Source of the DNA: UBA7803 sp041395905
GTDB lineage: Bacteria > Pseudomonadota > Gammaproteobacteria > Pseudomonadales > Azotimanducaceae
Reading direction: 5' to 3'
Length of the DNA stretch: 64,000 bases
NCBI GenBank assembly: GCA_041395905.1
Contig: JAWKZP010000003.1
Location: 124,001 to 188,000 of the forward strand
In this document: positions 32,568 through 44,053 of the stretch, piece by piece
How the letters are laid out: each line of letters begins with the position of its first letter
Numbering within the stretch: the stretch's first letter is position 1
Notes under the pieces: generated by a model
What the model saw: the letters and a program-made list of their open reading frames with translations, nothing else
What the model was told of the DNA's origin: nothing
Database searches by the model: none
Translations under genes and position numbers: made by a program

Positions 32568-33938
32568 ATGCAGCAGACCCTGCTCGAACGCCTTGCGTGG
32601 CGGACACGACCCGGCATCCTTGGCCGACACCCGTCCAGCGTACAGTCGGTGCACGCCCTGTTCGGGTACTTCCTGCGCGATCGCTGTGCACCCACCCCGT
32701 TTCCCGGCCGCGACGAGCTGGCGCACAGCAGCACCTTCGAATGGGGCATCGCGCCGCCGCTGGAAAAGGTGATCGGCGGCGTCGCTGAACTCGAGCTGCT
32801 GCTGGGCATGCCCGAGCTCATCCGGCAGAGCATCGGCATCGTCGAACCCTGGGCCAACGTCGGCGTCAACCTTCAGGGCGAAACCGCGCGGGCTTCGAAG
32901 AACGTGGCCTACCTGCTGCAGCAGGTGGCGGATGCGGACTCGGTGCTCTATCCCGTCTGGCAGAGCGGCATCGCCAACGCCGAACGGCTCGCCAACGTTC
33001 TGAGCGCGGGCATGGCGACCGTCATCGAAGGCGGCAACCCGTCAGCCTACGATCCAGCCAGCTTCGACGGCGCCAACACCAGCGTCGAAGACATCCTCAC
33101 CCTCGTCGATCAGCTGCTGCTGCGCCGTTCCGCAGGAACGGGACCGGCAATCTTCATCTGCCTGGGGCATCAGCTGGCAGCTGCATCGCACGTCCGACTG
33201 ATCAAGCGCGCCGTTCGCGAGGTGCTCAATCTGCAGTACCTGCCCCTCGACCGCGACAGCCATGCGCTCGGGTCACTGCAGCGCACCTGCAGCCGGATTC
33301 TCGAAGTGGGTGAGCAGCTGCCTGTCGTCAAACGCGGCGAGGTCATCGCCCGGGGCTGGCACGACAGCCGCTTCGCCATCGCCCCCAACGAGTCCATCGA
33401 GATCGGCACGCGCCACCTCATGCCCTACCGACGCCGGCCCGGGAGCGAGCACGTGCCGGGCGAGCTGCACGATACCCACGCGCTGATCGCCGATGAGCTC
33501 GAAGGCGTGATCGACACCATGATCACGCTGGAGCGGGAGCTGATGATCGAGATGTTCCATTCCGACGAGGTCAACGAGGAGGCAGCCCTGTTCGCCAACT
33601 GGGCGTACAAGCGCCTGCACGACTGCATCGTGCCGATCCGCTACGAGCTTGCCGTGAGCCCCCTCTCATGGCTGTTGAGCCTGCCCTATGCCGTGGAGAT
33701 CCTGTCCCAGACCCAGGTGGACGCGGACACGCTCACCGAAGTCGGAACGACCTGCATCTACTACAAGGACTGGGAGACCCACACGATAAGGCGCTCGTTC
33801 ACCTGCCAGTTCCATCCCGAGCTGATGGCGGACATCCGCGATATCGGCCGCAGAGCCGGCCCGCGTTACCAGGAATTGAAGGAAAACGACGGCGTGCGCC
33901 TGTTCGTGCGCCTGCTCTATCACGGCATGCAGGAGTGA
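32568..33938 (+). CDS. Uncharacterised class-I glutamine-amidotransferase-like protein
   Basis: A 456-residue protein I cannot assign to a known enzyme. Two pieces of a class-I GATase triad are visible: FICLGHQLAA with nucleophile Cys198, and CQFHPE with His415 and Glu417. About 215 residues separate them, far more than in ordinary GATase domains, and about 190 precede the elbow. A strong GAGGGG site lies six bases before ATG 32568. It is convergent with gss, 10 bp apart. A gamma-glutamyl or glutathione-conjugate hydrolase or transferase role is conceivable but unproven. Confidence 0.65.
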   Translation: MQQTLLERLAWRTRPGILGRHPSSVQSVHALFGYFLRDRCAPTPFPGRDELAHSSTFEWGIAPPLEKVIGGVAELELLLGMPELIRQSIGIVEPWANVGVNLQGETARASKNVAYLLQQVADADSVLYPVWQSGIANAERLANVLSAGMATVIEGGNPSAYDPASFDGANTSVEDILTLVDQLLLRRSAGTGPAIFICLGHQLAAASHVRLIKRAVREVLNLQYLPLDRDSHALGSLQRTCSRILEVGEQLPVVKRGEVIARGWHDSRFAIAPNESIEIGTRHLMPYRRRPGSEHVPGELHDTHALIADELEGVIDTMITLERELMIEMFHSDEVNEEAALFANWAYKRLHDCIVPIRYELAVSPLSWLLSLPYAVEILSQTQVDADTLTEVGTTCIYYKDWETHTIRRSFTCQFHPELMADIRDIGRRAGPRYQELKENDGVRLFVRLLYHGMQE

Positions 33939-33948
33939 ACCGCGGCGT

Positions 33949-35874
33949 TCAGATCTCGTAGCCTGCGGCCGGTGGGGCCCAGTGCTCGAGAAACTCCCGG
34001 TCGCTCACCACCCGAAGCGCCACGATATCGCTGTCTGCAGTGATCACCAGTGAGGGATCGACGCGCACGCAGCTGCCCCCATAGGTACCACCGGCGCTGA
34101 AGGTGCACAGCTGCACGCTGCGGCCCTCCAGGACCGGCAGGGTGAACAGTTCCTGAAACACCTGGTAGGGCTCTCGAAACGCCCCTCGGTGGCTTCGATG
34201 ACCTGATCGTCCTCGTCGAACAGGCGGATGTTGGCGCCACAGCGACCGACGATGGGCTTCTGCACGTAGCCGTTGGCACGGATCTCGTCGCTCAGCTCGT
34301 ATGCGGACTTCAGCAGGTAGCGCTGATTGGCGAACAGCTGCCAGAGTATCGGCAGGATCGCCTTGTTGCTCGGTATCAGCGTCCACAGGGGCTCGAACAC
34401 CATCACCTCGGGGCGCAACAGCACGTCCACCAGGCGCGGCGGCTGGCTGCGGCGTTCCCGGGCCGATAGCGCGCCAGCTTCTCCTCGTCGTCCTCACACT
34501 CGGCCCTGATCTGATCCAGGGCCGTCTCCCAGGCCCAGGTCTTCCAGACCCAGCGTATCGGCACACCGTCCGCGTCGACGATGCCGCCTTCGTCGGTCCA
34601 GGCCAGCCCGGAGACGCCCTGAATGATCTTGCTGCGGATTCCGGCGGCATCCATGGCCTCCTTCATGTACAGCGCGTGATAGCGTTCCTCCAGATCGCGG
34701 TCGATCATGATGTGCAGCACGTCGTCCACGCCGCTGTCCTGCCACGCCTCGACGAGGTCCGCGGAAAGGTGTCGTCCGGGGTCATAACCCACGTCGCAGC
34801 CGAAGTGCGCGGCCCACCGGCCCTGCACCTTGCCTGCATCCATGTGGCACGACGCCGAGTCGCAGTTGTATTCGTACACCTGAGCCCTTGCTCCGACATG
34901 GCGAAGTCGAAGCGGCCGGTGATCATCTGGTTACGCCGGTTGTTCCAGGACTGATGGATGCGCGGCCACAGAACGCGGGGAATGTTGAACCGCGCCAGCA
35001 GAGCATCGTCTCTGAGCACGTACTCGGTGGCGTGCAGAAACAGCGCGTGCAGCTCGTTGGTGGCACGCTTGAGCTCCCCGTGGGCGGTCTCCGAAATCAC
35101 GAAGTAGCGGTGCTGATTGTCCTCGCGGCTGGCCAGGCGATGGCCCCCCATCATCTCAACGTATGCGCCCTCGTCGGGGTTGGCCACGTTCAGCCAGGAC
35201 GCCCGAGTCTGTCCGGTATCGGGCACGTGTCCGGGACGCACCATGAACAGCCGCGGATCGACCTCGGCCTCCTGCTCGGCGTGGGTGTCGTCCGCCGTCT
35301 GAATGACCCAGCCGAGGATCGATGCGTCGGAGAACGAGCAGCGCAGCCAGTAGCCGCCGTCCTCGGTAATGCGCGCCGGGATCTCGCGCGCGTAGTCCGC
35401 GCCGGCAGGCCAGGGTCGATGACCCACGTTCTGCTCGGCCAGGCGCACGCGGTCCGGCAGCACCTCCGTCACGACCGCCACGTGCCCGGTGCGTTCGAAC
35501 TCGCCGCCTTCGCTCCAGATCATCATGCAGCCAGGCTCCGGATGCCGCTTGGCGCCGTTACGAAAGGAACGCAGCGGCAGCACCCTGGAATTGCGGACGT
35601 CACGAATGGTTCTGAGCCGGAAGATCTCGTAGGCCATGGCGACGTCGTCGAAGATCCAGCCACGATTGAGATACATCCAGCGACGCGCGAACTCGACGCA
35701 CTGCCATTTGTAGCCCATGTAGATGCCGTCGATATGGTTGCGATACGCGCTGCGGTCGGGCAGCTGCGCCGGGTCGGCAGTTTCGTAGTCGGACGAGTAG
35801 GCGGCCACGCCGCCGGGTGCCACCCCGAGCAGGGTACCGAAGGGTGCTGGCGCTTCGCTGGCAGGAGTGTCCAT
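33949..35874 (-). pseudogene. gss: Bifunctional glutathionylspermidine synthetase/amidase with three apparent 1-bp deletions
   Basis: The N-terminal part is a CHAP amidase with catalytic Cys59 (GYKWQCVEFARRW, the E. coli Gss position) and HVAVVTEV. The C-terminal part is the ATP-grasp-like synthetase (EYNCDSASC, DVLLRPEVMVFEPLW, KPIVGRCGANI, CTFSAGGTYGGSC). Frames change three times, each consistent with one missing base: near 34881, 34435 and 34183. Three deletions return to the original frame. Joined, the protein is about 642 residues (E. coli 619). The joined protein would make and cleave glutathionylspermidine. Real decay or assembly error cannot be separated here. Confidence 0.85.
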
Positions 35875-36011
35875 CAACGATCCGGATCTCGCTCGACTGG
35901 TTGGCTGCTGTTTACAGGTTTCCGGGGAAAATGGGAACTCTTGTGCGGCTCGACCGGTGTGCGACGGCACGGCGTCCGAGCCTGGGCATCCGGGCAGGAC
36001 GGTAGAAACGA

Positions 36012-36035
36012 AGCGGGCGGCCGAGGCCGCCCGCT
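36012..36035 (-). terminator. Terminator-like hairpin after the outer-membrane protein gene
   Basis: A perfect 11-bp stem (36012-36022 with 36025-36035) closes on a 2-base GA turn. On the minus strand it is followed by a weakly T-rich TTCGTTTCT. It lies 31 bp after the stop of the barrel gene. A second dyad, TTCCGGAA-A-TTCCGGAA, lies just before it. Confidence 0.6.
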
Positions 36036-36065
36036 GATTCCGGAAATTCCGGAACCCTTACCGAC

Positions 36066-36644
36066 TCAACGGAACTCGTAGCGTGCGCTGATCTTCCACG
36101 TGGTGAAGTCGTCGCCCATCTGCACGCCGGCGCCAACGGCGAAGGCAGGCGTGAAGTAGTAGCGGCCACCAACGTTGAACTGGGTGTCGTCACCGGCGTC
36201 ATCGAGGTCGTAGTAGTTGATGCCGCCCTCGAGCTCCACCACGTCGGTGAGGCGACCGCGCAGGCCGAGGCCCAGGCCGAAACCGCTGTCATCGGCGTTT
36301 GCCGGACCCGCATCCAACTCCGCATCCACGTACGACACGGTGCCCACCACGTCCAGCACCTCGGTGATCGGCCAGTGGCCGCCCAGACCCAGTTGGAACT
36401 GGTCGTAGTCGATGTTGTTGTCGAACTCCTGCGTCGCGTAGTCGCCGAACACGAAGAACATCTCGTTGAGCGCCGCAGAGGCCGCAATGCCGAGGCCGTC
36501 GCCGTCCACGTTGACATTGTCGATGTCGGTCATCAGATAACCGCCTTCGACGTACGTGTAGCTCATGTCGTCGGCATAGGCTGCGCCCGCCGACGCCAGA
36601 CCCGCCGCCAGCAGGGCTGCGCTCAGATTGGTCTTGATAGTCAT
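36066..36644 (-). CDS. Outer-membrane beta-barrel protein
   Basis: A 192-residue protein with a Sec signal (AALLAAGLASAGAAYA, cleavage before DD). An eight-strand-like barrel of alternating residues follows, ending in an aromatic-basic WKISARYEFR. The terminal phenylalanine is penultimate rather than last. It is acidic, glycine-rich and lacks an OmpA-type C-terminal domain. ATG 36644 is preceded by GGAGAAAGCGGAA. It resembles small porin-like or lipid-A-modifying-size barrels, but no function is assigned. It appears monocistronic, with its own 5' hairpin and terminator. Confidence 0.75.
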   Translation of the reverse strand: MTIKTNLSAALLAAGLASAGAAYADDMSYTYVEGGYLMTDIDNVNVDGDGLGIAASAALNEMFFVFGDYATQEFDNNIDYDQFQLGLGGHWPITEVLDVVGTVSYVDAELDAGPANADDSGFGLGLGLRGRLTDVVELEGGINYYDLDDAGDDTQFNVGGRYYFTPAFAVGAGVQMGDDFTTWKISARYEFR

Positions 36645-36671
36645 TTCCGCTTTCTCCAAATCTTGTTTTTT

Positions 36672-36707
36672 ATGTTGCGCCCCAACATGGTGCGCGCGCG
36701 CATCATA
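36672..36707 (-). promoter_or_regulatory. Probable promoter -10 and 5'-UTR stem-loop of the barrel gene
   Basis: TATGAT (36707-36702, minus strand) is a good -10, though the -35 is poor. About 15 bp downstream, ATGTTG (36672-36677) and CAACAT (36683-36688) form a perfect 6-bp stem with a 5-base loop, which would lie in the 5' untranslated mRNA. The A-rich sequence after it rules out a terminator; it may stabilise or regulate the transcript. Confidence 0.4.
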
Positions 36708-36844
36708 CGCATCCGCGATGCAGGGGGGAACAGCCGGACTGTGCCCTGTCCGACACAAACCGACGGGGGAAAAAGACAGTTTTCTGAACGGGTTGGACGG
36801 CGCGAACGCCCGGATTCAGCTGCATTCCAGCTGGGCTGCGGCTC

Positions 36845-37276
36845 TCAACCCACGGCCTGCGCGTTCGCGCCGGCGACCTCTTCGAGCTCTACCAGGGTGC
36901 CGCAGAAGTCCTTGGGATGCAGGAACACCACCGGCAGACCGTGGGCGCCAGTCCTGGGCTTGCCGTCCCCCAGCACCCGGGCACCATCGGCCACCAGGCG
37001 GTCGATGGCCGCATGGATGTCCTCGACTTCATAGCACACGTGATGCATGCCGCCGCTGGGGTTGTTGGCGAGAAACTTTTCCACCGGAGAATCCTCGCCG
37101 AGAGGATGCAGCAGCTCGATCTTGGTGTTGGGCAGCTCGACGAATACGGTGGTCACGCCGTGATCCGGTAACGGCACCGGTGCGCTGACGGTGGCGCCCA
37201 GGGTGTCGGCATACAGGGCTGCCGCCGCGGCCAGGTCCGGCACGACGATCGCGACGTGATTCAGCCTTCCTATCAT
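36845..37276 (-). CDS. mce: Methylmalonyl-CoA epimerase
   Basis: A 143-residue vicinal-oxygen-chelate (glyoxalase-fold) protein that interconverts the two C2 epimers of methylmalonyl-CoA. Seen: GRLNHVAIVVPDL with the metal His, ELPNTKIELLHPLGEDSPVEKFL, GGMHHVCYEVEDI, and the C-terminal FLHPKDFCGTLVELEE with the last metal Glu. This is the standard epimerase pattern. The ATG at 37276 follows GGAGTTGGAG. It is 30 bp downstream of the mutase gene on the same strand, which links carboxylase product to mutase. Confidence 0.92.
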   Translation of the reverse strand: MIGRLNHVAIVVPDLAAAAALYADTLGATVSAPVPLPDHGVTTVFVELPNTKIELLHPLGEDSPVEKFLANNPSGGMHHVCYEVEDIHAAIDRLVADGARVLGDGKPRTGAHGLPVVFLHPKDFCGTLVELEEVAGANAQAVG

Positions 37277-37306
37277 CTCCAACTCCAAATCAGATAAAAC
37301 AACAGG

Positions 37307-39453
<2,147 letters not shown>

Positions 39454-39485
39454 GTGCGAACTCTGTCCGTTTGCGGAAGCCGACG

Positions 39486-39512
39486 ATTATAGCAATACCC
39501 GCGCCCCCGCAA
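39486..39512 (-). promoter_or_regulatory. Candidate promoter of the mutase-epimerase operon
   Basis: A consensus TATAAT (39491-39486, minus strand) lies about 33 bp upstream of the mutase ATG. TTGCGG sits 15 bp further upstream as a possible short-spaced -35. Confidence 0.45.
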
Positions 39513-39666
39513 TCGAGCGGCTGCACCGGCACCCGTTTGCACGACCGCCAAGGCGGGCAACCGCCGGCCGCCTGCGGCACAATGACCCGGGACCACAGGC
39601 GGCTCCGGCGGCGATCCGGCGCGCCGGGCCGACACGGGCCGTACGATCCGACGAGGAGACATCGAT

Positions 39667-40431
39667 ATGGAACGACTGCGCGAAGCCGAAGCGGGCGATC
39701 TGTCGGCGATTCGCGCAGCGCTCGCTGCCGACGGTGGCGTGATCGTGCGCGACTACCTTGCCCCGCACACGCTCACCGCGGTACGCGATGCGCTGCTCGA
39801 CGCCATTGCCGACCTGCCCTGGTGCAACACCTACAACGCCTACGAGGACAGCTTTTTCGGACACAGGACCAAGCGCCTGCATGGCCTGCTGCAATACGGC
39901 CCGGAGATCGAGCGGGTCCTGACACACCCGGTAGCCACGACGCTCGCGCCGGAGCTGCTCACGAGCCCAGTGATCATGAGCACCGGCGAGCTCATGGCCA
40001 TTGGCCCGGACGAAACCCAGCAACGCCTGCACCGCGACGGCGATTCCTGGCGCCGCGCGGCACTGCCCCGGGAATTTCTGTTCAGCGTGAACGTCGCGCT
40101 CACCGACTTCCGGCGCGAGAACGGGGCAACCGTGGTCGTGCCGGGCAGCCATCGCTGGCCGGCAGAGCGTCGGGCGAAGCCGGCGGACTACGCCTATGCG
40201 GAAATGCCCGCCGGTTCGGCCCTGGTCTACGTGGGCCAGGTGCTGCACAGCGGTGGCCGCAACGAGACCGAGAAGACGCGGGTCGGTCTGTACTTCGGCT
40301 ACATTCCGGCCTGGCTGCGACCGTTGGAGAATCCGGTTCAGACCCACCCGGCCGCTGCGCTGACTGGCCTCGGCACCCAGGCACGCGCCCTGCTCGGATT
40401 GTCCGAGGAAGGATTCATCGCCCACTTCTGA
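39667..40431 (+). CDS. Phytanoyl-CoA dioxygenase (PhyH) family protein
   Basis: A 254-residue Fe(II)/2-oxoglutarate oxygenase. The iron facial triad is visible as His122-x-Asp124 (LHRDGDSW) and distal His194 (VLHSGGRNE), followed by the 2-oxoglutarate-binding Arg in EKTRVGLYFGY. The family hydroxylates acyl-CoAs and many small molecules, so the substrate is open. GAGGAG lies nine bases before ATG 39667. It is divergent from the mutase operon and precedes the thiolase/DUF35 genes after about 100 bp. Confidence 0.85.
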   Translation: MERLREAEAGDLSAIRAALAADGGVIVRDYLAPHTLTAVRDALLDAIADLPWCNTYNAYEDSFFGHRTKRLHGLLQYGPEIERVLTHPVATTLAPELLTSPVIMSTGELMAIGPDETQQRLHRDGDSWRRAALPREFLFSVNVALTDFRRENGATVVVPGSHRWPAERRAKPADYAYAEMPAGSALVYVGQVLHSGGRNETEKTRVGLYFGYIPAWLRPLENPVQTHPAAALTGLGTQARALLGLSEEGFIAHF

Positions 40432-40528
40432 CGCCACCACGACCGCGGCGGCCTTGGTCGGCCCGCGGTTTTCCCCTTAGACTTCGCCCCCACGGCACCG
40501 CTGAACGAACACCGCACGAGGGGGACCA

Positions 40529-41725
40529 TTGAGCGCGCAATCCCGCGACGCCGCGATCGTCGGCATACACGAATTCCCGTCCCGGGACGTAGAGGGCAGG
40601 CTGAGCCCGATGCACATCAAGGCCCAGAGCGCTGCCCGGGCGCTGGAGGACGCGGGGCTCACCTGGCGCGACGTAGACGCGATCTACGACGCCGGCGAGG
40701 CCGGCCCCATGAGCGGCTTCACCATATCCGAGTACTTCGGCATCCGGCCCAACGTCATCGACACCACCAACGTCGGCGGCAGCTCCTACGAGTACCATGC
40801 GGCCCATGCGCGCCGCGACATCGCCGCGGGCAATGCACGCGTCGCGCTGCTCACCTACGGCTCGACCGCGCACAGCAACATGGCGCGGATCGGCGCCGGC
40901 GGCCGTGGCGGCGCCGGCACCAGCGCGACCGACAATCTGGAGTCGTTCAGCGGCATGACCCTGGTCGCCAACTACGCCATGGCGGCGCGACGCCACATGT
41001 ACGAATACGGCACCACCAGTGAGCAGCTGGCGGAGATCGCCGTCGCCACGCGGATGCACGCCATGCGTAATCCGGAGGCGGTCAGGGCGATGCAGGATCT
41101 CGAGTTTCTCGACATCCGTGAGACCACGATCCAGGACGTGGTGAACTCGCGCATGATCGCCGACCCGCTGCACCTGCTGGAATGCTGCATGATCTCCGAC
41201 GGCGGCGGCGCAGTGGTGATCGCCGCGCCCGAGGTGGCGCGCAACTGCCGCAAACCGCCGGTGTGGATTCTGGGCTCCGGCGAGGCTACCCGCTATCCGG
41301 AGAACGGCGGTGACATCACCACCAGCGCCGCGGCGCAGTCGGGCCCGCAGGCGTTCGGCGAGGCGGGTGTGACAGCGGCTGAAATCGACGTCGCCATGAT
41401 CTACGACTCGTTCACCATCACGGTGCTGACGATCCTCGAGGATCTGGGCTTCTGCCCCAAGGGCGAAGGGGGGCGCTGGGTAGAAGGCGGCCGGCTGCGC
41501 TTCGACCGGCCCGACGACGGCCCGGCGCTCAACACCGACGGCGGCGGTCTGTCCTCCAACCATCCGGGCATGCGCGGCATCTTCCTGCTCATCGAGGCAG
41601 CGCGACAACTGCGCGGCGAATCCACCAGCCAGGTGGCCGGAGCGAAGCTCGCCGTCGCCCACGGCAATGGCGGCATGCTGGGCAGCCGCCACTGCGCCGG
41701 CACCATAATTCTGGGGAGCAACTGA
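40529..41725 (+). CDS. Thiolase-fold protein lacking the usual nucleophilic cysteine
   Basis: A 398-residue protein of the SCP-x/thiolase superfamily. At the position where degradative thiolases carry CASG, this protein has VGGSSYEYH (residues 82-90), so no nucleophile Cys. The His-bearing loop SSNHPGMRG is retained. Such Cys-less members (for example Ltp2-type) act as acyl-CoA retro-aldolases with a DUF35 partner, and a DUF35 gene follows two bases later. It is therefore probably an aldolase rather than a thiolase. The start is a TTG at 40529 with GAGGGG five bases upstream. Confidence 0.78.
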   Translation: MSAQSRDAAIVGIHEFPSRDVEGRLSPMHIKAQSAARALEDAGLTWRDVDAIYDAGEAGPMSGFTISEYFGIRPNVIDTTNVGGSSYEYHAAHARRDIAAGNARVALLTYGSTAHSNMARIGAGGRGGAGTSATDNLESFSGMTLVANYAMAARRHMYEYGTTSEQLAEIAVATRMHAMRNPEAVRAMQDLEFLDIRETTIQDVVNSRMIADPLHLLECCMISDGGGAVVIAAPEVARNCRKPPVWILGSGEATRYPENGGDITTSAAAQSGPQAFGEAGVTAAEIDVAMIYDSFTITVLTILEDLGFCPKGEGGRWVEGGRLRFDRPDDGPALNTDGGGLSSNHPGMRGIFLLIEAARQLRGESTSQVAGAKLAVAHGNGGMLGSRHCAGTIILGSN

Positions 41726-41727
41726 GC

Positions 41728-42141
41728 ATGGCAGACGCAACACGCCCGCTACCCGATGTGAACGAGCCGGACACCCAGGCGTTCTGGGAAGCCACGCGCG
41801 ACAAGCGGCTCACCTACCAGCAATGCGACGACTGCGGCACCCTGGTCTGGCATCCGCGTCAGCACTGCACGGGCTGCACCAGCGGCACGCTGCGCTGGCA
41901 CACGGCCTCCGGCAACGGCACGATCTACACCTTCAGCGTCGTGCGGCAGAGCTACCACCCGTACTTCCGAACCCAGGTGCCCTATGCGGTGGCCTGGATA
42001 GACCTGGACGAAGGCCCGCGCCTGCTCTCGAATGTGGTCGGCGTTGACGATCCGACCACGGATCTCAGCTGCGGGCAGCGCGTCACGGTGCAGTGGGAAG
42101 AGCACGAAGACCTCAACATCCCCCTGTTCCGGCCCCTGTGA
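41728..42141 (+). CDS. DUF35 OB-fold zinc-ribbon protein, partner of the thiolase-fold protein
   Basis: A 137-residue DUF35 protein. The N-terminal zinc ribbon has Cys33/36 and Cys47/50 (CDDC, CTGC). An OB-fold follows with GTIYTFSVVRQSYHPYF and PYAVAWIDLDEGPRLLSNVVG. In characterised systems these proteins bind acyl-CoA and channel it to, or complete the active site of, thiolase-fold enzymes. The two genes are two bases apart and surely act as a complex. Confidence 0.88.
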   Translation: MADATRPLPDVNEPDTQAFWEATRDKRLTYQQCDDCGTLVWHPRQHCTGCTSGTLRWHTASGNGTIYTFSVVRQSYHPYFRTQVPYAVAWIDLDEGPRLLSNVVGVDDPTTDLSCGQRVTVQWEEHEDLNIPLFRPL

Positions 42142-42213
42142 GGCGCCGCCTCGTGCCCCGGAAACAACCCCAGACCAGGCCCTGAAAAGGCTCAGAACAC
42201 AAGGAACTCTCCC

Positions 42214-43341
42214 ATGTCCGGACTGCTCCCGCACGTCGACCCTGATGGGCTGCTCGAGTACTCAGTGGTTTACACCGATCGCTCCCTCAACCACATGTCG
42301 CAGACTTTTCAACAGGTTATGCGAGATATCTCCCGCATGTTGAAAGCTGTCTACCACGCCGAAGCCGCCGTCGTGGTGCCGGGCAGCGGCACCTTCGGCA
42401 TGGAGGCCGTCGCCCGTCAGTTCGCCACGGATCAGAAGTGTCTGGTCATCCGCAACGGCTGGTTCAGCTATCGCTGGACGCAGATCTTCGAGATGGGCCG
42501 GATACCGTCCGAGGCGCTCGTGCTCAAGGCCCGCCAGACCGGCAACGAGCCGCAGTCGCCGTTCGCGCCCGCGCCCATCGACGAAGTGCTGGCCACGATC
42601 CGCCGCGAGCAGCCCGCTCTGGTGTTCGCGCCTCACGTCGAGACATCCTCCGGAATGATCCTGCCCGACGCCTATCTGAACGCCGTTGCCGACGCGGTGC
42701 ACGAGGTGGGTGGGCTGTTCGTGCTCGACTGCATCGCCTCGGGGGCGGTCTGGGTGAACATGGCCGAGGTAGGGGTCGACGTGCTCGTGAGCGCGCCGCA
42801 GAAGGGCTGGAGCGGCCCGCCCTGCGCCGGCCTGGTGATGCTCGGGGCACGCGCCCTCGCCCGCCTGTCGGAAACCACCAGCACCAGCTTCGCCTGTGAT
42901 CTGAAGAAGTGGCACGAGATCATGCAGGCTTACGAGGGCGGCGCTCACGCCTATCACGCCACCATGCCGACCGACGCGCTGCGACAGGTACGCGACGTCA
43001 TGGCGGAAACCGAAGCCTACGGCTTCGAGCGGGTGCGCGACGAGCAACTCGCGCTGGGCAGTCAGGTACGCGCCCTGCTGGAACGCCACGGCTTCGTCAG
43101 CGTCGCGGCCGAAGGCTTCAAAGCGCCCGGGGTGGTGGTGAGCTACACCGGCGACGACGCCATCCACAACGGCAGCCGTTTTCGCGAACTGGGCCTGCAG
43201 GTGGCGGCCGGTGTGCCGCTGATGTGCGACGAGCCGAAGAGCTTCAAGACTTTCCGGATCGGCCTGTTCGGCCTCGACAAGCTGCACAACGTGGAACGCA
43301 GCGTGCAGACGCTGGCCGACGCGCTCGACCGCCTCGACTGA
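42214..43341 (+). CDS. Class V aminotransferase (alanine-glyoxylate/serine-pyruvate type)
   Basis: A 375-residue PLP enzyme of fold type I, class V. The PLP lysine is Lys197 in SAPQKGWSGPP. The cofactor-ring Asp172 is in FVLDCIASGAVWVNM. The phosphate-binding PGSGTFGMEA is near residue 56. The family includes alanine-glyoxylate and serine-pyruvate aminotransferases; amino donor and acceptor are not resolved here. AAGGA lies upstream of ATG 42214. It ends 24 bp before a convergent gene. Confidence 0.85.
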   Translation: MSGLLPHVDPDGLLEYSVVYTDRSLNHMSQTFQQVMRDISRMLKAVYHAEAAVVVPGSGTFGMEAVARQFATDQKCLVIRNGWFSYRWTQIFEMGRIPSEALVLKARQTGNEPQSPFAPAPIDEVLATIRREQPALVFAPHVETSSGMILPDAYLNAVADAVHEVGGLFVLDCIASGAVWVNMAEVGVDVLVSAPQKGWSGPPCAGLVMLGARALARLSETTSTSFACDLKKWHEIMQAYEGGAHAYHATMPTDALRQVRDVMAETEAYGFERVRDEQLALGSQVRALLERHGFVSVAAEGFKAPGVVVSYTGDDAIHNGSRFRELGLQVAAGVPLMCDEPKSFKTFRIGLFGLDKLHNVERSVQTLADALDRLD

Positions 43342-43365
43342 CCGGCGCGGATTGGATGGCAGGCG

Positions 43366-44043
43366 TCAGCCGAGCGTCAGCGCGCTGAGATTGGCCGGCG
43401 CCCTGATACCCGGGTTCAGCCTCGGGTCGTCTTCCGGTGCAGCCACGACGGTGCGCACCGGCAGCACCCCGGCCCATACCGGCAGCGCGTAGTCCGCCTC
43501 GTCGTCAACCGGCGGCCCCGATCGTACCTTAGCCACCACGTCGTCCAGCTTCAGGCTCATCACCAGGGTGGCCTTGAACTCCTTGGCGGTCATCGGGCGG
43601 AGCTCGGCCCAGCGGCCCGGTGCCAGGCGCTCGATCAGACGCTCCAACTGCCGAGCCTTCTCGTCGTCGTCGAGCACCGGCTCGGTGGTGCCGAAAGCCA
43701 TGACGGAGCGGTAGTTCACCGAATGGTGGAACGCCGAGCGCGCCATGACCAGACCATCCATGTGCGAAACCGTCAGGCACACCGGCACCCCCGCACGCTG
43801 ATGCATCAGCATGCGGCTGCCCGTGGAGCCGTGCCAGTACACGCGATCGCCGTCCCGCCAGTAGGCCGTGGGCGTGACGTAGGGCTGGCCGTCGATCTCG
43901 TAACCGATGTGACAGAGCAGGCCCGCATCGAGAACCGCATACACCGTGTCGCGATCGTAGTGGCCGCGCTCCGCGGCGCGCCGCAGCCGATTGTGGTCGG
44001 AAACGGGGAAATCCGGTGCGTCTGCCTGTTTGCTGCTGGTCAT
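43366..44043 (-). CDS. Pyridoxamine 5'-phosphate oxidase-like FMN-binding protein
   Basis: A 225-residue split-barrel flavoprotein related to COG3467. Visible are CHIGYEIDGQPYVTPTAYWRDGDRVYWHG and SRMLMHQRAGVPVCLTVSHMDGLVMARSAFHHSVNYRSVM, which form the FMN-phosphate and dimer contacts, and an extended C-terminus. Members reduce small molecules or bind heme or F420; the role here is unknown. It follows a MaoC-like pair by 10 bp on the same strand. Confidence 0.8.
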   Translation of the reverse strand: MTSSKQADAPDFPVSDHNRLRRAAERGHYDRDTVYAVLDAGLLCHIGYEIDGQPYVTPTAYWRDGDRVYWHGSTGSRMLMHQRAGVPVCLTVSHMDGLVMARSAFHHSVNYRSVMAFGTTEPVLDDDEKARQLERLIERLAPGRWAELRPMTAKEFKATLVMSLKLDDVVAKVRSGPPVDDEADYALPVWAGVLPVRTVVAAPEDDPRLNPGIRAPANLSALTLG

Positions 44044-44053
44044 GGATGGTCCC

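Noticed and set aside
30081..32726. 881-codon open frame on the minus strand
   Set aside because: It is antisense to pccA, has no recognisable motif and follows the GC-rich codon pattern of the real gene.
36672..36688. Hairpin upstream of the barrel gene as a terminator
   Set aside because: On the minus strand it is followed by an A-rich run, and on the plus strand the T run precedes the stem, so neither orientation is a terminator.
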